Positions 9,484 through 18,690 of a stretch of 53,480 bases of DNA are shown one piece after another. Every line of letters begins with the position of its first letter. The stretch's first letter is position 1. The stretch is from Oscillospiraceae bacterium. GTDB lineage: Bacteria; Bacillota; Clostridia; Oscillospirales; CAG-272. The notes under the pieces were generated by a model. That model did not search any database. It saw only the letters and a program-made list of their open reading frames with translations, and had not been told where the DNA came from. The position numbers and the translations under genes were made by a program. The DNA is taken from NCBI GenBank assembly GCA_015064205.1, contig SVSR01000010.1:1-53480 (forward strand). The letters run 5' to 3'.

Positions 9484-10635
9484 ATGAATAATGTAAAAAA
9501 AGCGGGACTGTATATACACGTCCCGTTTTGTTTAAAAAAATGTAATTACTGCGATTTCTATTCGCTTTCTGCCGATGAGAGTTTAAGAGGACGATACACA
9601 AGTGCGCTTATTTCACAGTTAAGGGAAAAAGCGACATTATACAAGGAACGTATTATAGACACCGTATATATCGGCGGCGGTACTCCGACTTTTTTAGGCA
9701 GTGGAAATTTATGCAGAATCGTAAATGAAGTATATGATTCATTCAACGTTATTAGCGGTGCTGAGTTTACTGTTGAAACAAACCCCGGGATATCGTCTGA
9801 AAATGAGCTTACTGCGCTTTTTCGTGCCGGTGTTAACAGGCTCTCTATTGGACTTCAGTCGGCAAATGCAGATGAGCTTGAGCTTCTCGGACGTATTCAC
9901 ACACTTGAAGATTATGAAAATACGCTAAAAAATGCTCGTACGGCAGGATTTGTGAATATAAGCACAGACATCATGTTTTCGCTTCCCTCTCAGGGCAAGG
10001 ACAAGCTTGAAAAAACGCTTGACTTTGTTATAAGTCATGCTCCTAAGCATATTTCTGCATATTCACTTAAAATTGAGCCGGGTACTCCGTTTTATAAGGC
10101 TAAAGACACGTTTATACTGCCAGATGATGATACTGATGCAGACATGTATCTATTAATATGCGACCGTCTTAAGGCCGCCGGATATAATCATTATGAGATA
10201 AGCAATTTTGCACGTGCGGGATACGAGAGCAGGCACAATTTAAGATATTGGGAATCTAAAGAATATATAGGATTCGGGCCTTCGGCACACTCGTATATTG
10301 ACTCTGTCAGGTACGCTTATTCAAAAAGCATTACAGACTTTTTGGCGGTGTATGAATCAGGCTCGCTTAATGAGGCAGATATAGTATGTGAGCGCAAAGC
10401 GATAGACAGGTCTGAATCAGCTATGGAAAAGCTTATGCTTTCTCTGAGATTATCTTCGGGTGTCAAGGATTCTGTTCTTGAAGAATTTGCGTCCATTGAC
10501 GTCATTTACAAAAAAATCAAGCCGCTTGTTGAAGGCGGCCTGATAAATATATTAAGCGATGGGTTTGCTCTGACAGACAATGGTATGTACGTTTCAAACG
10601 CGGTTATAGGATTTATTTCAGAGATTTCTGATTAG
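9484..10635 (+). CDS. hemW: HemW-family radical SAM protein (heme chaperone)
   Basis: A 383-residue protein resembling coproporphyrinogen oxidase HemN but lacking its N-terminal extension, which is the hallmark of HemW. The radical-SAM triad is Cys16-Cys20-Cys23 in PFCLKKCNYC, followed by YIGGGTPTFL. HemW binds and delivers heme rather than oxidising coproporphyrinogen. The start at 9484 lies one nucleotide after the lepA stop; lepA-hemW linkage is common in Bacillota. A longer open frame into lepA is read-through only. The 3' end overlaps comF on the other strand by 18 nt. Confidence 0.92.
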   Translation: MNNVKKAGLYIHVPFCLKKCNYCDFYSLSADESLRGRYTSALISQLREKATLYKERIIDTVYIGGGTPTFLGSGNLCRIVNEVYDSFNVISGAEFTVETNPGISSENELTALFRAGVNRLSIGLQSANADELELLGRIHTLEDYENTLKNARTAGFVNISTDIMFSLPSQGKDKLEKTLDFVISHAPKHISAYSLKIEPGTPFYKAKDTFILPDDDTDADMYLLICDRLKAAGYNHYEISNFARAGYESRHNLRYWESKEYIGFGPSAHSYIDSVRYAYSKSITDFLAVYESGSLNEADIVCERKAIDRSESAMEKLMLSLRLSSGVKDSVLEEFASIDVIYKKIKPLVEGGLINILSDGFALTDNGMYVSNAVIGFISEISD

Positions 10636-11406
10636 TCGGTCTGCGTTTTGCGCTATTGAATAAACATATACGCTTTGGGCTTTGCCTTCACACATGAGAA
10701 GCCGTGCGGCTTCTTTCACGGTTGCGCCCGTTGTAACGACGTCATCTATAAGAATTATTCTTCTGTCTTTTATTCTGCGTGCAGATTCCTTGCGCAAGCG
10801 GATATTACCCGATACGTTTTTACTTCTCTGAGCAGCAGACAGAAATTTCTGTTCTTTTGAAAATATACTTTTCACAAGGATATCCGCGTATTCGCAATTA
10901 AGTTTTGCTGCAAGGCTTTTACCTATTTCACGAACACCGTCGTTTGCAGTTTTAATATAGTTTATCGGGTTACGGGGAATACTGACTACTGTATACCCAT
11001 TATAGTTATGAACATCTGACATTGTGTCACGCACAAGATTTTCAAGCTCTTTTGACAAAAAGTCTATATGTCTTTTAAAATTATGCCGTTTAAGTTCGAA
11101 TATGAGTCTTTTACCTACTGCAAAGCCCGAATCTAACGTAATTGGTCTGTAATTTATAAGAGATGCTATATAGCTATCCTTGTTATACGGAGCATCTTCT
11201 ATTTCAAACGGCACTACTGCCTGACCGTGAAAAAGATTCTTTATGCTCGTTTTTGCGTTTTCCCATTTGACACGGCATACATTGCACATTACTTCATTTG
11301 TCCCGGAGTCCAAAATGTTATTACATGAAATGCACGTTGGCGGAAACAAAAAATCCGCAAGAGCACGTGCGCCCTTATATAAAAAACCGCCATTAATTAA
11401 GCTCAT
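10618..11406 (-). CDS. comF: ComF family phosphoribosyltransferase-like protein
   Basis: A 262-residue protein. An N-terminal four-cysteine zinc site (Cys25, 28, 41, 44) is followed by a type I phosphoribosyltransferase fold with the PRPP loop DDVVTTGAT at 221-229. ComF proteins are needed for DNA uptake in competent Bacillus, possibly helping single-stranded DNA import; many clostridia keep the gene without obvious competence. No other competence gene lies nearby. It is a single gene convergent with hemW. Confidence 0.88.
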   Translation of the reverse strand: MSLINGGFLYKGARALADFLFPPTCISCNNILDSGTNEVMCNVCRVKWENAKTSIKNLFHGQAVVPFEIEDAPYNKDSYIASLINYRPITLDSGFAVGKRLIFELKRHNFKRHIDFLSKELENLVRDTMSDVHNYNGYTVVSIPRNPINYIKTANDGVREIGKSLAAKLNCEYADILVKSIFSKEQKFLSAAQRSKNVSGNIRLRKESARRIKDRRIILIDDVVTTGATVKEAARLLMCEGKAQSVYVYSIAQNADRLIRNL

Positions 11407-11524
11407 TTTGCTACTCTCCTGTTAAAATTTTACACTAAGTGTAGATTATACCATAACACCAAAAGTTTAGTCAACCAAAAACTTATTCAAAAAATAAATT
11501 TGCAGTATTTTTTCGTGTAAACAG

Positions 11525-11589
11525 TTGAAATTTTATTCAAGTTGTAGTATTATATAAATAAATGCTCGCTAAACCAATTTATTGGTTTA
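11525..11589 (+). promoter_or_regulatory. pgi promoter with downstream operator-like palindrome
   Basis: TTGAAA (11525-11530) and TATTAT (11548-11553) are 17 nt apart. Just downstream lies TAAACCAA-TTTA-TTGGTTTA (11570-11589), an 8-bp inverted repeat within the expected early transcribed region. A second TATAAT at 11595-11600 lacks a good -35. The palindrome could be a repressor site controlling glycolytic flux. Confidence 0.5.
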
Positions 11590-11628
11590 CATGCTATAAT
11601 TTACCGCACTGCGGATCGGAGGTTTATT

Positions 11629-12966
11629 ATGTCACTTAAGGTTATTGACAAATATACGAAAGGTTTCATAAACGATGATGAGATCGCCGGTATTAAAAAT
11701 CAGACAATTCTCGCCGACAAAACTGTTAAAGATAAAAGCGGACTCGGCGCTGATTTCCTCGGCTGGGTCGATCTTCCCGTTAATTATGACAAGGAAGAAT
11801 TTGCACGTATCAAGAAGGCTGCGGAAAAGATATGCAAAACTTGCGATATACTCGTTGTAATCGGTATAGGAGGTTCTTATCTTGGCGCACGCGCAGCTAT
11901 TGAATTCGTTAAGTCGCCGTTATACAACTCTCTTAAAAAGGATACTCCCGACATTTATTTTACAGGTAATAACATCTCATCTAGCGCTCTTGCCGAGCTT
12001 CTTGCTATTTGTGAAGGCAAGGACCTTTGCGTTAACGTTATCTCCAAGTCGGGCACAACAACCGAGCCTGCAGTTGCTTTCAGAATATTCCGCGATCTTT
12101 TAGTACAGAAGTACGGCGAGGACGGTGCTAAAGAAAGAATATTTGCTACTACCGATAAGGCTCGCGGTACACTCAAAAAGTTCTCTGACGAAAAGGGATA
12201 TGAAACTTTCGTTGTTCCGGACGACGTTGGCGGACGTTACTCCGTTCTTACTGCTGTTGGTCTTCTCCCCATTGCATGCGCAGGCATAGATATTGACGCT
12301 ATGATGAAAGGCGCTGAAGATGCTCGCAAGCTTTATATGAACGCTTCTTTTGAGGATAACGATTGCTTGAAGTATGCGGCACTAAGAAACATACTTTACA
12401 GAAAGGGCCTTACAACTGAAATACTCGTTTCCTATGAGCCTTCCATGCTCATGATGAATGAATGGTGGAAGCAACTTTACGGCGAAAGCGAAGGTAAGGA
12501 TCAGAAGGGGCTTTATCCTTCGTCTGTAATATTCTCCACCGATCTTCACTCTCTTGGTCAGTACGTTCAGGACGGAAGAAGAAATCTCTTTGAAACTGTT
12601 ATTGATATAAAGAGCTCTAACGATTCTGTTATTATCCCTAACGATCCTGCTAACGTTGACGGTCTTAACTTCCTAGCCGGAAAAGAACTCCACTACGTTA
12701 ACCAGACTGCTATGAAGGCAACGTTACTTGCTCACGTTGACGGCGGTGTTCCGAATCTGGTGATCGAGCTTTCCGACAGAAGCGCTGAAACATTTGGTCA
12801 GCTTGTTTACTTCTTTGAATACGCTTGCGCTGTATCGGGTTATATTCTCGGTGTTAATCCCTTTAACCAGCCAGGTGTTGAAGCTTACAAGAACAATATG
12901 TATGCTCTTCTCGGCAAGCCGGGATACGAAGATAAAAAAGCATTACTTGAACAGAGAATGAACTAA
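11629..12966 (+). CDS. pgi: Glucose-6-phosphate isomerase
   Basis: A 445-residue cytoplasmic enzyme interconverting glucose-6-phosphate and fructose-6-phosphate. Length and sequence match the short Bacillota type. The sugar-phosphate-binding segment is [14 protein letters not shown] (near 85-98) and [10 protein letters not shown] follows near 140. The C-terminal signature around [20 protein letters not shown] and NPFNQPGVE is intact. CGGAGG precedes the start by 8 nt. It is monocistronic. Confidence 0.97.
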   Translation: MSLKVIDKYTKGFINDDEIAGIKNQTILADKTVKDKSGLGADFLGWVDLPVNYDKEEFARIKKAAEKICKTCDILVVIGIGGSYLGARAAIEFVKSPLYNSLKKDTPDIYFTGNNISSSALAELLAICEGKDLCVNVISKSGTTTEPAVAFRIFRDLLVQKYGEDGAKERIFATTDKARGTLKKFSDEKGYETFVVPDDVGGRYSVLTAVGLLPIACAGIDIDAMMKGAEDARKLYMNASFEDNDCLKYAALRNILYRKGLTTEILVSYEPSMLMMNEWWKQLYGESEGKDQKGLYPSSVIFSTDLHSLGQYVQDGRRNLFETVIDIKSSNDSVIIPNDPANVDGLNFLAGKELHYVNQTAMKATLLAHVDGGVPNLVIELSDRSAETFGQLVYFFEYACAVSGYILGVNPFNQPGVEAYKNNMYALLGKPGYEDKKALLEQRMN

Positions 12967-13021
12967 TATTGTTAACTTTATGTTAACTGAGAGGTTTTTA
13001 TTGATTTTGACAAAATCCCTC

Positions 13022-13050
13022 TTGATTTTTCTCGAAGTTTAGTGTATTAT
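13022..13050 (+). promoter_or_regulatory. Promoter for the 13097 P-loop gene
   Basis: TTGATT (13022-13027) and TATTAT (13045-13050) with a 17-nt spacer; TATGGAGG follows before the gene start. Confidence 0.5.
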
Positions 13051-13096
13051 ATATATAGGGAGAGACAATCCCAATGCTATATATGGAGGTTCTACC

Positions 13097-13504
13097 ATGT
13101 TAAAACTTATGATTGGTGTTAAAGGCACCGGAAAAACCAAGCATCTCATCGAACTTGTTAACAAAGCATCTGCTGAAAGCCACGGTTCGGTTGTTTGCAT
13201 CGAAAAAGGCACAAAGCTCACAACTGATATTAAATACACCGCACGTCTTATTCCGGCAGAAGCATATTTTATAGATGACGCGCAGTCTCTGTACGGTTTC
13301 GTTGCAGGTATCTCGGCAAGCGACCACGATCTTACCGATCTCTTTATCGACTCTGCTCTCAAGATATGCAACAACGATATCCCGGCATTCGACAAATTCC
13401 TTGACGAGATCAACATGCTCTCTGAAAAAATTGGTTTTGAATGTTTCATAACCTCTTCTCTTCCTGAAGAAGAAGCTACGGATACAATGAAAAAGTACTT
13501 ATAA
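13097..13504 (+). CDS. Small P-loop ATP-binding protein of unknown function
   Basis: A 135-residue protein with a Walker A motif GVKGTGKT at residues 7-14 and a hydrophobic strand ending in FIDDAQ near residues 55-60 that could act as Walker B. It is about half the size of a normal nucleoside kinase and lacks an obvious lid or substrate motif. The C-terminal half is helical and acidic. GGAGG sits 7 nt before the start. It is a single transcription unit bounded by its own promoter and terminator. I recognise only the nucleotide-binding fold; its partner and reaction are unknown. Confidence 0.75.
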   Translation: MLKLMIGVKGTGKTKHLIELVNKASAESHGSVVCIEKGTKLTTDIKYTARLIPAEAYFIDDAQSLYGFVAGISASDHDLTDLFIDSALKICNNDIPAFDKFLDEINMLSEKIGFECFITSSLPEEEATDTMKKYL

Positions 13505-13513
13505 TAAAAACTT

Positions 13514-13547
13514 GCCGTGAGTAGCTTGATTACTCACGGCTTTTTTC
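13514..13547 (+). terminator. Terminator after the P-loop gene
   Basis: GCCGTGAGTA and TACTCACGGC arms around a CTTGAT loop, followed by TTTTTTC, ten nt after the stop codon. Confidence 0.85.
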
Positions 13548-13566
13548 TTTTCTTCCTATTAACAGG

Positions 13567-13594
13567 CACATCGGTTTATATTTCGGCATAATAT
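13567..13594 (+). promoter_or_regulatory. Possible mother-cell sporulation promoter (SigK/SigE-like)
   Basis: CACA (13567-13570) and CATAATAT (13587-13594) are 16 nt apart, resembling the AC...CATANNNT pattern of SigK/SigE promoters. No TTGACA-type -35 was seen here. A weak motif; it is worth noting because of the cysteine-rich gene downstream. Confidence 0.3.
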
Positions 13595-13681
13595 GGTATA
13601 GAGACTCTTATGCGAGTACTTCGAGGAAAACTCTGAGTCTTCTACCGACTCGGTCGGAATACTATTATGGAGGAACTCCCC

Positions 13682-14554
13682 ATGGCAGATAACAGAAACG
13701 GCTGCTCCTTTGGCAGATCGGGCTCGTCATCGGCATGCGGCGAATCTGTCATTATTGATACCTATCATGTGTTTGACAGCTGCCGCGACCGTGATTGTTT
13801 TGAAGATGTTGCCGTATTTCTTACCCCCGACGGTCAGGAGCTTATTGAACGCACAACTAATGTTCGTGTTGCAAAGGCTTGTATTGTTGCCAGCAACATT
13901 ACTGTTGATCCCGTTCAGTTTAACAGAGGCTTCTATGAAATCACCGTCAGGTTTTATATCAAACTTGAACTTGAAGCATGCGTTTGCCTCGGCAGGCCTG
14001 CTCGCTTCTGCGGTTTAGCAGTCGTTGAAAAGTCAGTTATACTTTACGGCAGCGAAGGCAACGTTAACGTATTCAAGAGCAATATGGGAATAAACGGATT
14101 CTGCTCTTCACCCAAGCTTTGCGAAGCATCAAACAATCTTCCTACTGCTGTTGTTGAAGTTGTTGAGCCCATTGTTTTAAACGTTCGAGTTGCTGAAAAC
14201 AACTGCTGCAACTGCTTCAGATGCTGCGGATGCAACGACATTCCTGAGCCTGTTGCTAATTGTTTATGCGACAATCTCTGTTTTGACGATAACGGACGTC
14301 ATCTTCTCGTATCGCTCGGCTTCTTCTCGGTTATTCGAATTGAACGTCCTGAACAGTACCTTATAAACGCAACCGAATACAGTGTACCCGATAAGGAATG
14401 CTTCTCTACCGACAGCGAATCAAGTCCTTGCGACGTTTTCAGAAATATGGATTTTCCGATAACTGAATTTCAGCCTGTAAGTCTTAACACTCTAGACGGC
14501 TCATGCAACTCATCAGGCAGAAGCGGATGCTCATGTTCTTCAAATAACGGATAA
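13682..14554 (+). CDS. Cysteine-rich protein, possible spore-coat component
   Basis: A 290-residue protein with 24 cysteines, many clustered, as in NCCNCFRCCGCN near residue 185 and CLCDNLC near 210. N- and C-terminal ends are Gly/Ser/Cys-rich and low complexity. Two central beta-rich segments look related to each other (EITVRFYIKLELEACV and its neighbourhood). No signal peptide or membrane segment. I do not recognise a family. The composition and the possible SigK-like promoter suggest a disulfide-linked spore coat protein, but this is inference. The start at 13682 has GGAGG 8 nt upstream. A terminator follows the gene. Confidence 0.65.
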   Translation: MADNRNGCSFGRSGSSSACGESVIIDTYHVFDSCRDRDCFEDVAVFLTPDGQELIERTTNVRVAKACIVASNITVDPVQFNRGFYEITVRFYIKLELEACVCLGRPARFCGLAVVEKSVILYGSEGNVNVFKSNMGINGFCSSPKLCEASNNLPTAVVEVVEPIVLNVRVAENNCCNCFRCCGCNDIPEPVANCLCDNLCFDDNGRHLLVSLGFFSVIRIERPEQYLINATEYSVPDKECFSTDSESSPCDVFRNMDFPITEFQPVSLNTLDGSCNSSGRSGCSCSSNNG

Positions 14555-14579
14555 AAAATTTTAAAGATACATGAAAACA

Positions 14580-14606
14580 GACGGTTGAGTTTCCTCAACC
14601 GTCCTT
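14580..14606. terminator. Bidirectional terminator between the Cys-rich gene and mutS2
   Basis: GACGGTTGAG-TTTC-CTCAACCGTC followed by CTTTTTAT on the plus strand. On the minus strand an A-rich segment upstream on plus gives a T-rich tail, so it can also end the mutS2 operon. Confidence 0.75.
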
Positions 14607-14607
14607 T

Positions 14608-16995
14608 TTATTTGAGTTGAACTACTGTTACTCCAAGGTCTCCCTCTCCGTATCTTCCGACTCTGTATTCTTTAACTCTGGAATCCTTCTTTAAGTATGC
14701 CCAGACTGCAGCGCGAAGTGCACCTGTGCCCTTACCGTGAATTATACGAACTGTGTGTATACCGGCGATCTTTGCTTCGTCAAGATATTTGTCTATCATG
14801 AAGCAACCGTCATCTCCAAGCTGTCCGCGTATATCAAGCTCGTCTGTAAAATCGCTTCGTACTGCCGTATGGTACTTGGCGTAAGCTTTCGCTTTTTTTG
14901 CGCCTTTATCGGTTTTAGGAGCATCCTCTTCAAGCATAACGTTTGAGACGTTGGTTCTGAGTGTGAGTATTCCGGCTTTTACAGTTATCTTACCGTCTCT
15001 GTCTGATATTTCGGTTACGGTTGCTGATTTGTTTATATCAACAAGGTAGACCTTATCACCTATTTTAAGAGGTCTTGGAAGTTTATAGTTTTCAAGCTTT
15101 CGTTCGATAACCGGGTCTGCAGCATCTCCTGCCTCACGAAGCTTTCTTCTAATATCAAGGCGAGCGGATTCAAGCTTTTCGGCAAGCTTGTCACTTTCGC
15201 GGTGACGTTTAACTTCTTCAAGCTCTGCAAGAATATATTCGCTTGATGCTCTCGCGCTACGCACTATTCCCGCAGCCTGAGCCTGAGCTTTTTCAAGTTG
15301 CTTTTCAGCTTCATCAAGTTTGGCTCTGATCTCAGCCTCCTTTTCCTCTTTGAAGGCTTCAAACTCGGCACGCATCTTTTCTGCCTCGCTCTTGTTTTTA
15401 TCCATTTCAAGCCTGCTCTTTTCAAGCTTACCTATAACAGCTTCAAAACGCTTGTTTTCACTCGAAACCAGCTTCTCTGCCCTTTCTATTATATCATCAG
15501 ATATTCCAAGCTTAGATGATATTGCAAAAGCATTTGACTTGCCGGGAGCGCCGATTATAAGGCGGTACGTTGGCCTGAGAGTATTTACGTCAAATTCGCA
15601 GGAAGCGTTCTGTACGCCGTCGTTCTCGAGAGCGTACATTTTAAGCTCAGCATAGTGTGTTGTTGCAGCACAAAGTGCTCCGCGCTCTCTTATATGTTCA
15701 AGTATTGAAACAGCGAGTGCTGCGCCCTCTGTCGGGTCCGTTCCGGCACCAAGCTCGTCAAAGAGCACAAGCGATTTTTCATCTGCGACCTTAGTTATAT
15801 CAACTATATTGACCATATGGGACGAGAATGTTGATAGCGACTGCTCTATGCTTTGCTCGTCGCCGATATCGGCATATATGCTCTCAAGCACGCATACGCT
15901 TGAGCCTTCAAGACATGGTATATGAAGCCCCGACTGTGCCATGAGCGAAAACAGTCCGAGTGTTTTAAGCGTTACTGTTTTACCGCCCGTATTCGGGCCT
16001 GTTATCACGAGTGTATCAAAGCCATCGCCGAGCTTTACGTTTATCGGAACTACCTTTTCTGACTCAATAAGCGGGTGTCTGGCTTTTATGAGGTTGATAT
16101 TTTTACTTTCGTTAATTTCAGGTTCTGTGGCATTCATTTTATACGAAAGCTCGCTCTTTGCAAATATAAACGATAAAAGATTAATATTATCATAATTAAG
16201 CGATAGGGTTGAAGAAATTGATGCACACATTGATGAGAGTGATGCAAGTATACGCTCTATTTCCTTTTCCTCGTTTGCGGCAAGCACTCTTATTTCATTA
16301 TTTGCTTCAACAACCGAAATCGGTTCTATAAACAATGTTGCCCCCGAGGACGATGTATCGTGAACAAGGCCCTTTATCTCGTTTTTATATTCTACCTTTA
16401 CGGGAATTACAAACCTTCCGTTACGTGAGGTAATTATATTTTCCTGTAGATATTTTGAACGTCCACCGGTTATAAAAGACTGAAGGCTATCGCGGACACG
16501 GTTATTTGCCACGCGCATCTTACGGCGTATATCAGAAAGTTCGGGACTCGCTTCATCTGCAATCTCTTCTTCTGATATTATTGCCTTATATATTCTCTCC
16601 TCAGACTTTTTATCAACTATAAGTCTTGAAAAAATTTCTTTTAAGCTTCCTGTATTCGTATTTTGGCAGTTTGCGTAGTCGCACAGTGTTCTTGCACACT
16701 TAAGTAGTGCTGCAATATCAAGAAGCTCACGCGCTGAGAGTACTGCACCCTTTCCGGCACGCTCAAGCGCATCGGTTATATCTTTTATAGCACCAAATGA
16801 CGGTGCTCCCTTTGCTGCAGCCAGATTCTTAGCATCAGTTGTATTTTTCAAAAGCGTACGTATTCTATCGGGCCCAGTTTCAGGAACAAGGCTTAAAGCC
16901 ATCTGCTTTGCACCTTCCGTTACGGCTTGCAATGCAAGAAGCTCGCGTATTTTTTCAAACTCAAGAGTTTTTATGGATTTTTCAAATCCGGACAT
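14608..16995 (-). CDS. mutS2: Endonuclease MutS2 / RqcU-type ATPase
   Basis: A 795-residue protein: an N-terminal MutS core region, the MutS ATPase with Walker A GPNTGGKT and a Walker B-like LVLFDELGAGTDP, a long coiled coil rich in Lys/Glu, a KOW-like small beta domain, and a C-terminal Smr nuclease domain (ELDIRGQ, IIHGKGTGALR). It lacks the mismatch-recognition domain of MutS. Family members suppress recombination and, in Bacillus, act on collided ribosomes. The start at 16995 has AAGGAAAG upstream; an ATG seven codons earlier lacks a ribosome site. It is the last gene of a long minus-strand operon. Confidence 0.95.
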   Translation of the reverse strand: MSGFEKSIKTLEFEKIRELLALQAVTEGAKQMALSLVPETGPDRIRTLLKNTTDAKNLAAAKGAPSFGAIKDITDALERAGKGAVLSARELLDIAALLKCARTLCDYANCQNTNTGSLKEIFSRLIVDKKSEERIYKAIISEEEIADEASPELSDIRRKMRVANNRVRDSLQSFITGGRSKYLQENIITSRNGRFVIPVKVEYKNEIKGLVHDTSSSGATLFIEPISVVEANNEIRVLAANEEKEIERILASLSSMCASISSTLSLNYDNINLLSFIFAKSELSYKMNATEPEINESKNINLIKARHPLIESEKVVPINVKLGDGFDTLVITGPNTGGKTVTLKTLGLFSLMAQSGLHIPCLEGSSVCVLESIYADIGDEQSIEQSLSTFSSHMVNIVDITKVADEKSLVLFDELGAGTDPTEGAALAVSILEHIRERGALCAATTHYAELKMYALENDGVQNASCEFDVNTLRPTYRLIIGAPGKSNAFAISSKLGISDDIIERAEKLVSSENKRFEAVIGKLEKSRLEMDKNKSEAEKMRAEFEAFKEEKEAEIRAKLDEAEKQLEKAQAQAAGIVRSARASSEYILAELEEVKRHRESDKLAEKLESARLDIRRKLREAGDAADPVIERKLENYKLPRPLKIGDKVYLVDINKSATVTEISDRDGKITVKAGILTLRTNVSNVMLEEDAPKTDKGAKKAKAYAKYHTAVRSDFTDELDIRGQLGDDGCFMIDKYLDEAKIAGIHTVRIIHGKGTGALRAAVWAYLKKDSRVKEYRVGRYGEGDLGVTVVQLK

Positions 16996-17027
16996 ATTTA
17001 TATGCTTTCCTTTCAATGATAGGGATA

Positions 17028-17783
17028 TTACAACAGTGATTTATACACTTTCAGCGCAGGAAAAGTTGTTTCTATATGTGCCGTCAGGTATTTTTCGCAT
17101 ACTTCATAGAGGGTTTCCATTTCTTCTTGTGGAAGTGTAAATGAAAACACCTTTTTTACGTCACTATACTCTATATATCGCATAGCAGAAATAACAGACG
17201 GAGTTAGCTGATAGGTTATTTCGTATTCATTCGGCGGCCTTTTATCTTTACATGACTGGCAAATGGCATCTCCTCCATTCACGTAAAAGATCGCTCCGCC
17301 CTCAATATCAGACGAACAGATTGAGCATGCGATAAGCGCCGGAGCAAAGCCTATAACCGAGGCACATTTAAGTTCAAAGACTGCTTTCACAATCTCGCAA
17401 GGCTTTTTCAAATCTGTCAGAGCATAAAGAGAATTAAGTGTTAATGACAAAAGCTTGTCCGTGTCATCTCCCTGAGCAGACACGTATCCTGCCACGCTAA
17501 CTATATATGAAGCCAGAGCAAGCACTTTGGGCTCGCTTCCAAGTGTAAAGAAGCTTTTGATAACTGCGGCTTCTTTCAGTGTATAAGTATCTTTTCTTTG
17601 AGTCAGAATAAAAGACGAATAAGTAAATGGTCTGACAGGAGCAAGATTGCGACTTTTAATGTTGTTTGCCCCGTGAACTACAACCGATATGCACCCAAAA
17701 GGGTCTGTCAGTATACGTATATATTTCTTGTTGTCTCCGAGCCTTGTTTCGTCGATAACTAGTCCCTGAACTGATATTTCCAT
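17028..17783 (-). CDS. recO: DNA repair protein RecO
   Basis: A 251-residue protein that loads RecA with RecR and anneals single strands in recombinational repair. The N-terminal OB fold starts with VQGLVIDETRLGDNKKYIRILT. A zinc-binding set CSICSSDIEGGAIFYVNGGDAICQSC lies near 150-175 in two Cys pairs. The start codon overlaps the era stop (TAATG), as in the usual era-recO pair. Confidence 0.93.
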   Translation of the reverse strand: MEISVQGLVIDETRLGDNKKYIRILTDPFGCISVVVHGANNIKSRNLAPVRPFTYSSFILTQRKDTYTLKEAAVIKSFFTLGSEPKVLALASYIVSVAGYVSAQGDDTDKLLSLTLNSLYALTDLKKPCEIVKAVFELKCASVIGFAPALIACSICSSDIEGGAIFYVNGGDAICQSCKDKRPPNEYEITYQLTPSVISAMRYIEYSDVKKVFSFTLPQEEMETLYEVCEKYLTAHIETTFPALKVYKSLL

Positions 17784-18676
17784 TACAGATCACTTTCGTT
17801 AAATCCAAAGTTTGCGAGGTTAACTGCGCTGTCGCGCCAATTTTCCTTCACGCGTACCCAAAGCTGCAGATTCACCTTTACACCGAAAAATGCTTCGAGG
17901 TCTTCTCTTGCGTACATACCGACTTTTTTTAGCGTTTCTCCGCCTTTACCGATAATTATTCCCTTGTGTGACGGCTTTTCGCAGTATATTTCCGCATGTA
18001 TGGTTATAAGCTTTGACGTTTCCTTGAACCCTTCTATAACTACTGCCGTGCCGTGAGGTATTTCCTCATCAAGTGTTCTGAGAAGCTTTTCTCTTATAAT
18101 TTCTGCGGCAAGACTTCTTTCGGGCTGATCGGTTATCATATCCGCATCAAATAGCCACTGGCCTTCTTCTATGAATTTATCGGTTTCCTCAAGAAGTATA
18201 CCCATACCCTCTTTATTTGCCGCCGAGATCGGCACAACTGCCGTAAAATCAGCAAGTGCAGAATATTCTATTATTGCTTCTGCAAGTGCTCCTGCATTAA
18301 CAAGGTCTGTTTTATTTATTACAAGAATTACCGGTATTCTGCGCTTTTTAAGTTTGTCTGCTATATCGCGCTCTGTATCCGATATTTTTTTTGTTGCATC
18401 GCAAACGAGGTATGCTGCGTCCACACCGCCTATCGCCGTGTTTACGCTTTTTACCATATAATCGCCGAGTCTGTTTTTTGCTTTTCTGAGCATACCCGGA
18501 GTATCGACAAACACATACTGTGTTTCATCAACTGTTAGTATGCCGTGTATCTGATTTCTCGTTGTCTGAGGTTTTTTTGATACTATTGCTATCTTTTCCC
18601 CTAAAAGCGCGTTCAGGAGTGTTGATTTTCCGACATTCGGTCTGCCTACGATCGCTATAAATCCTGTTTTTTCCAT
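17783..18676 (-). CDS. era: GTPase Era
   Basis: A 297-residue essential GTPase that binds the 3' end of 16S rRNA during small-subunit assembly. G1 is GRPNVGKST (11-19), G3 DTPGM, G4 NKTD. The C-terminal KH domain carries GIIIGKGGETLKKVG. The start at 18676 (MEKTGF) has GGAG 6 nt upstream; an ATG four codons earlier lacks a spaced ribosome site. Part of the ybeY-era-recO run. Confidence 0.96.
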   Translation of the reverse strand: MEKTGFIAIVGRPNVGKSTLLNALLGEKIAIVSKKPQTTRNQIHGILTVDETQYVFVDTPGMLRKAKNRLGDYMVKSVNTAIGGVDAAYLVCDATKKISDTERDIADKLKKRRIPVILVINKTDLVNAGALAEAIIEYSALADFTAVVPISAANKEGMGILLEETDKFIEEGQWLFDADMITDQPERSLAAEIIREKLLRTLDEEIPHGTAVVIEGFKETSKLITIHAEIYCEKPSHKGIIIGKGGETLKKVGMYAREDLEAFFGVKVNLQLWVRVKENWRDSAVNLANFGFNESDL

Positions 18677-18690
18677 TTTATTCTCCATTA

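Noticed and set aside
11595-11600. Second TATAAT before pgi as a main promoter
   Set aside because: No acceptable -35 lies 16-18 nt upstream; the 11525-11553 pair is better.
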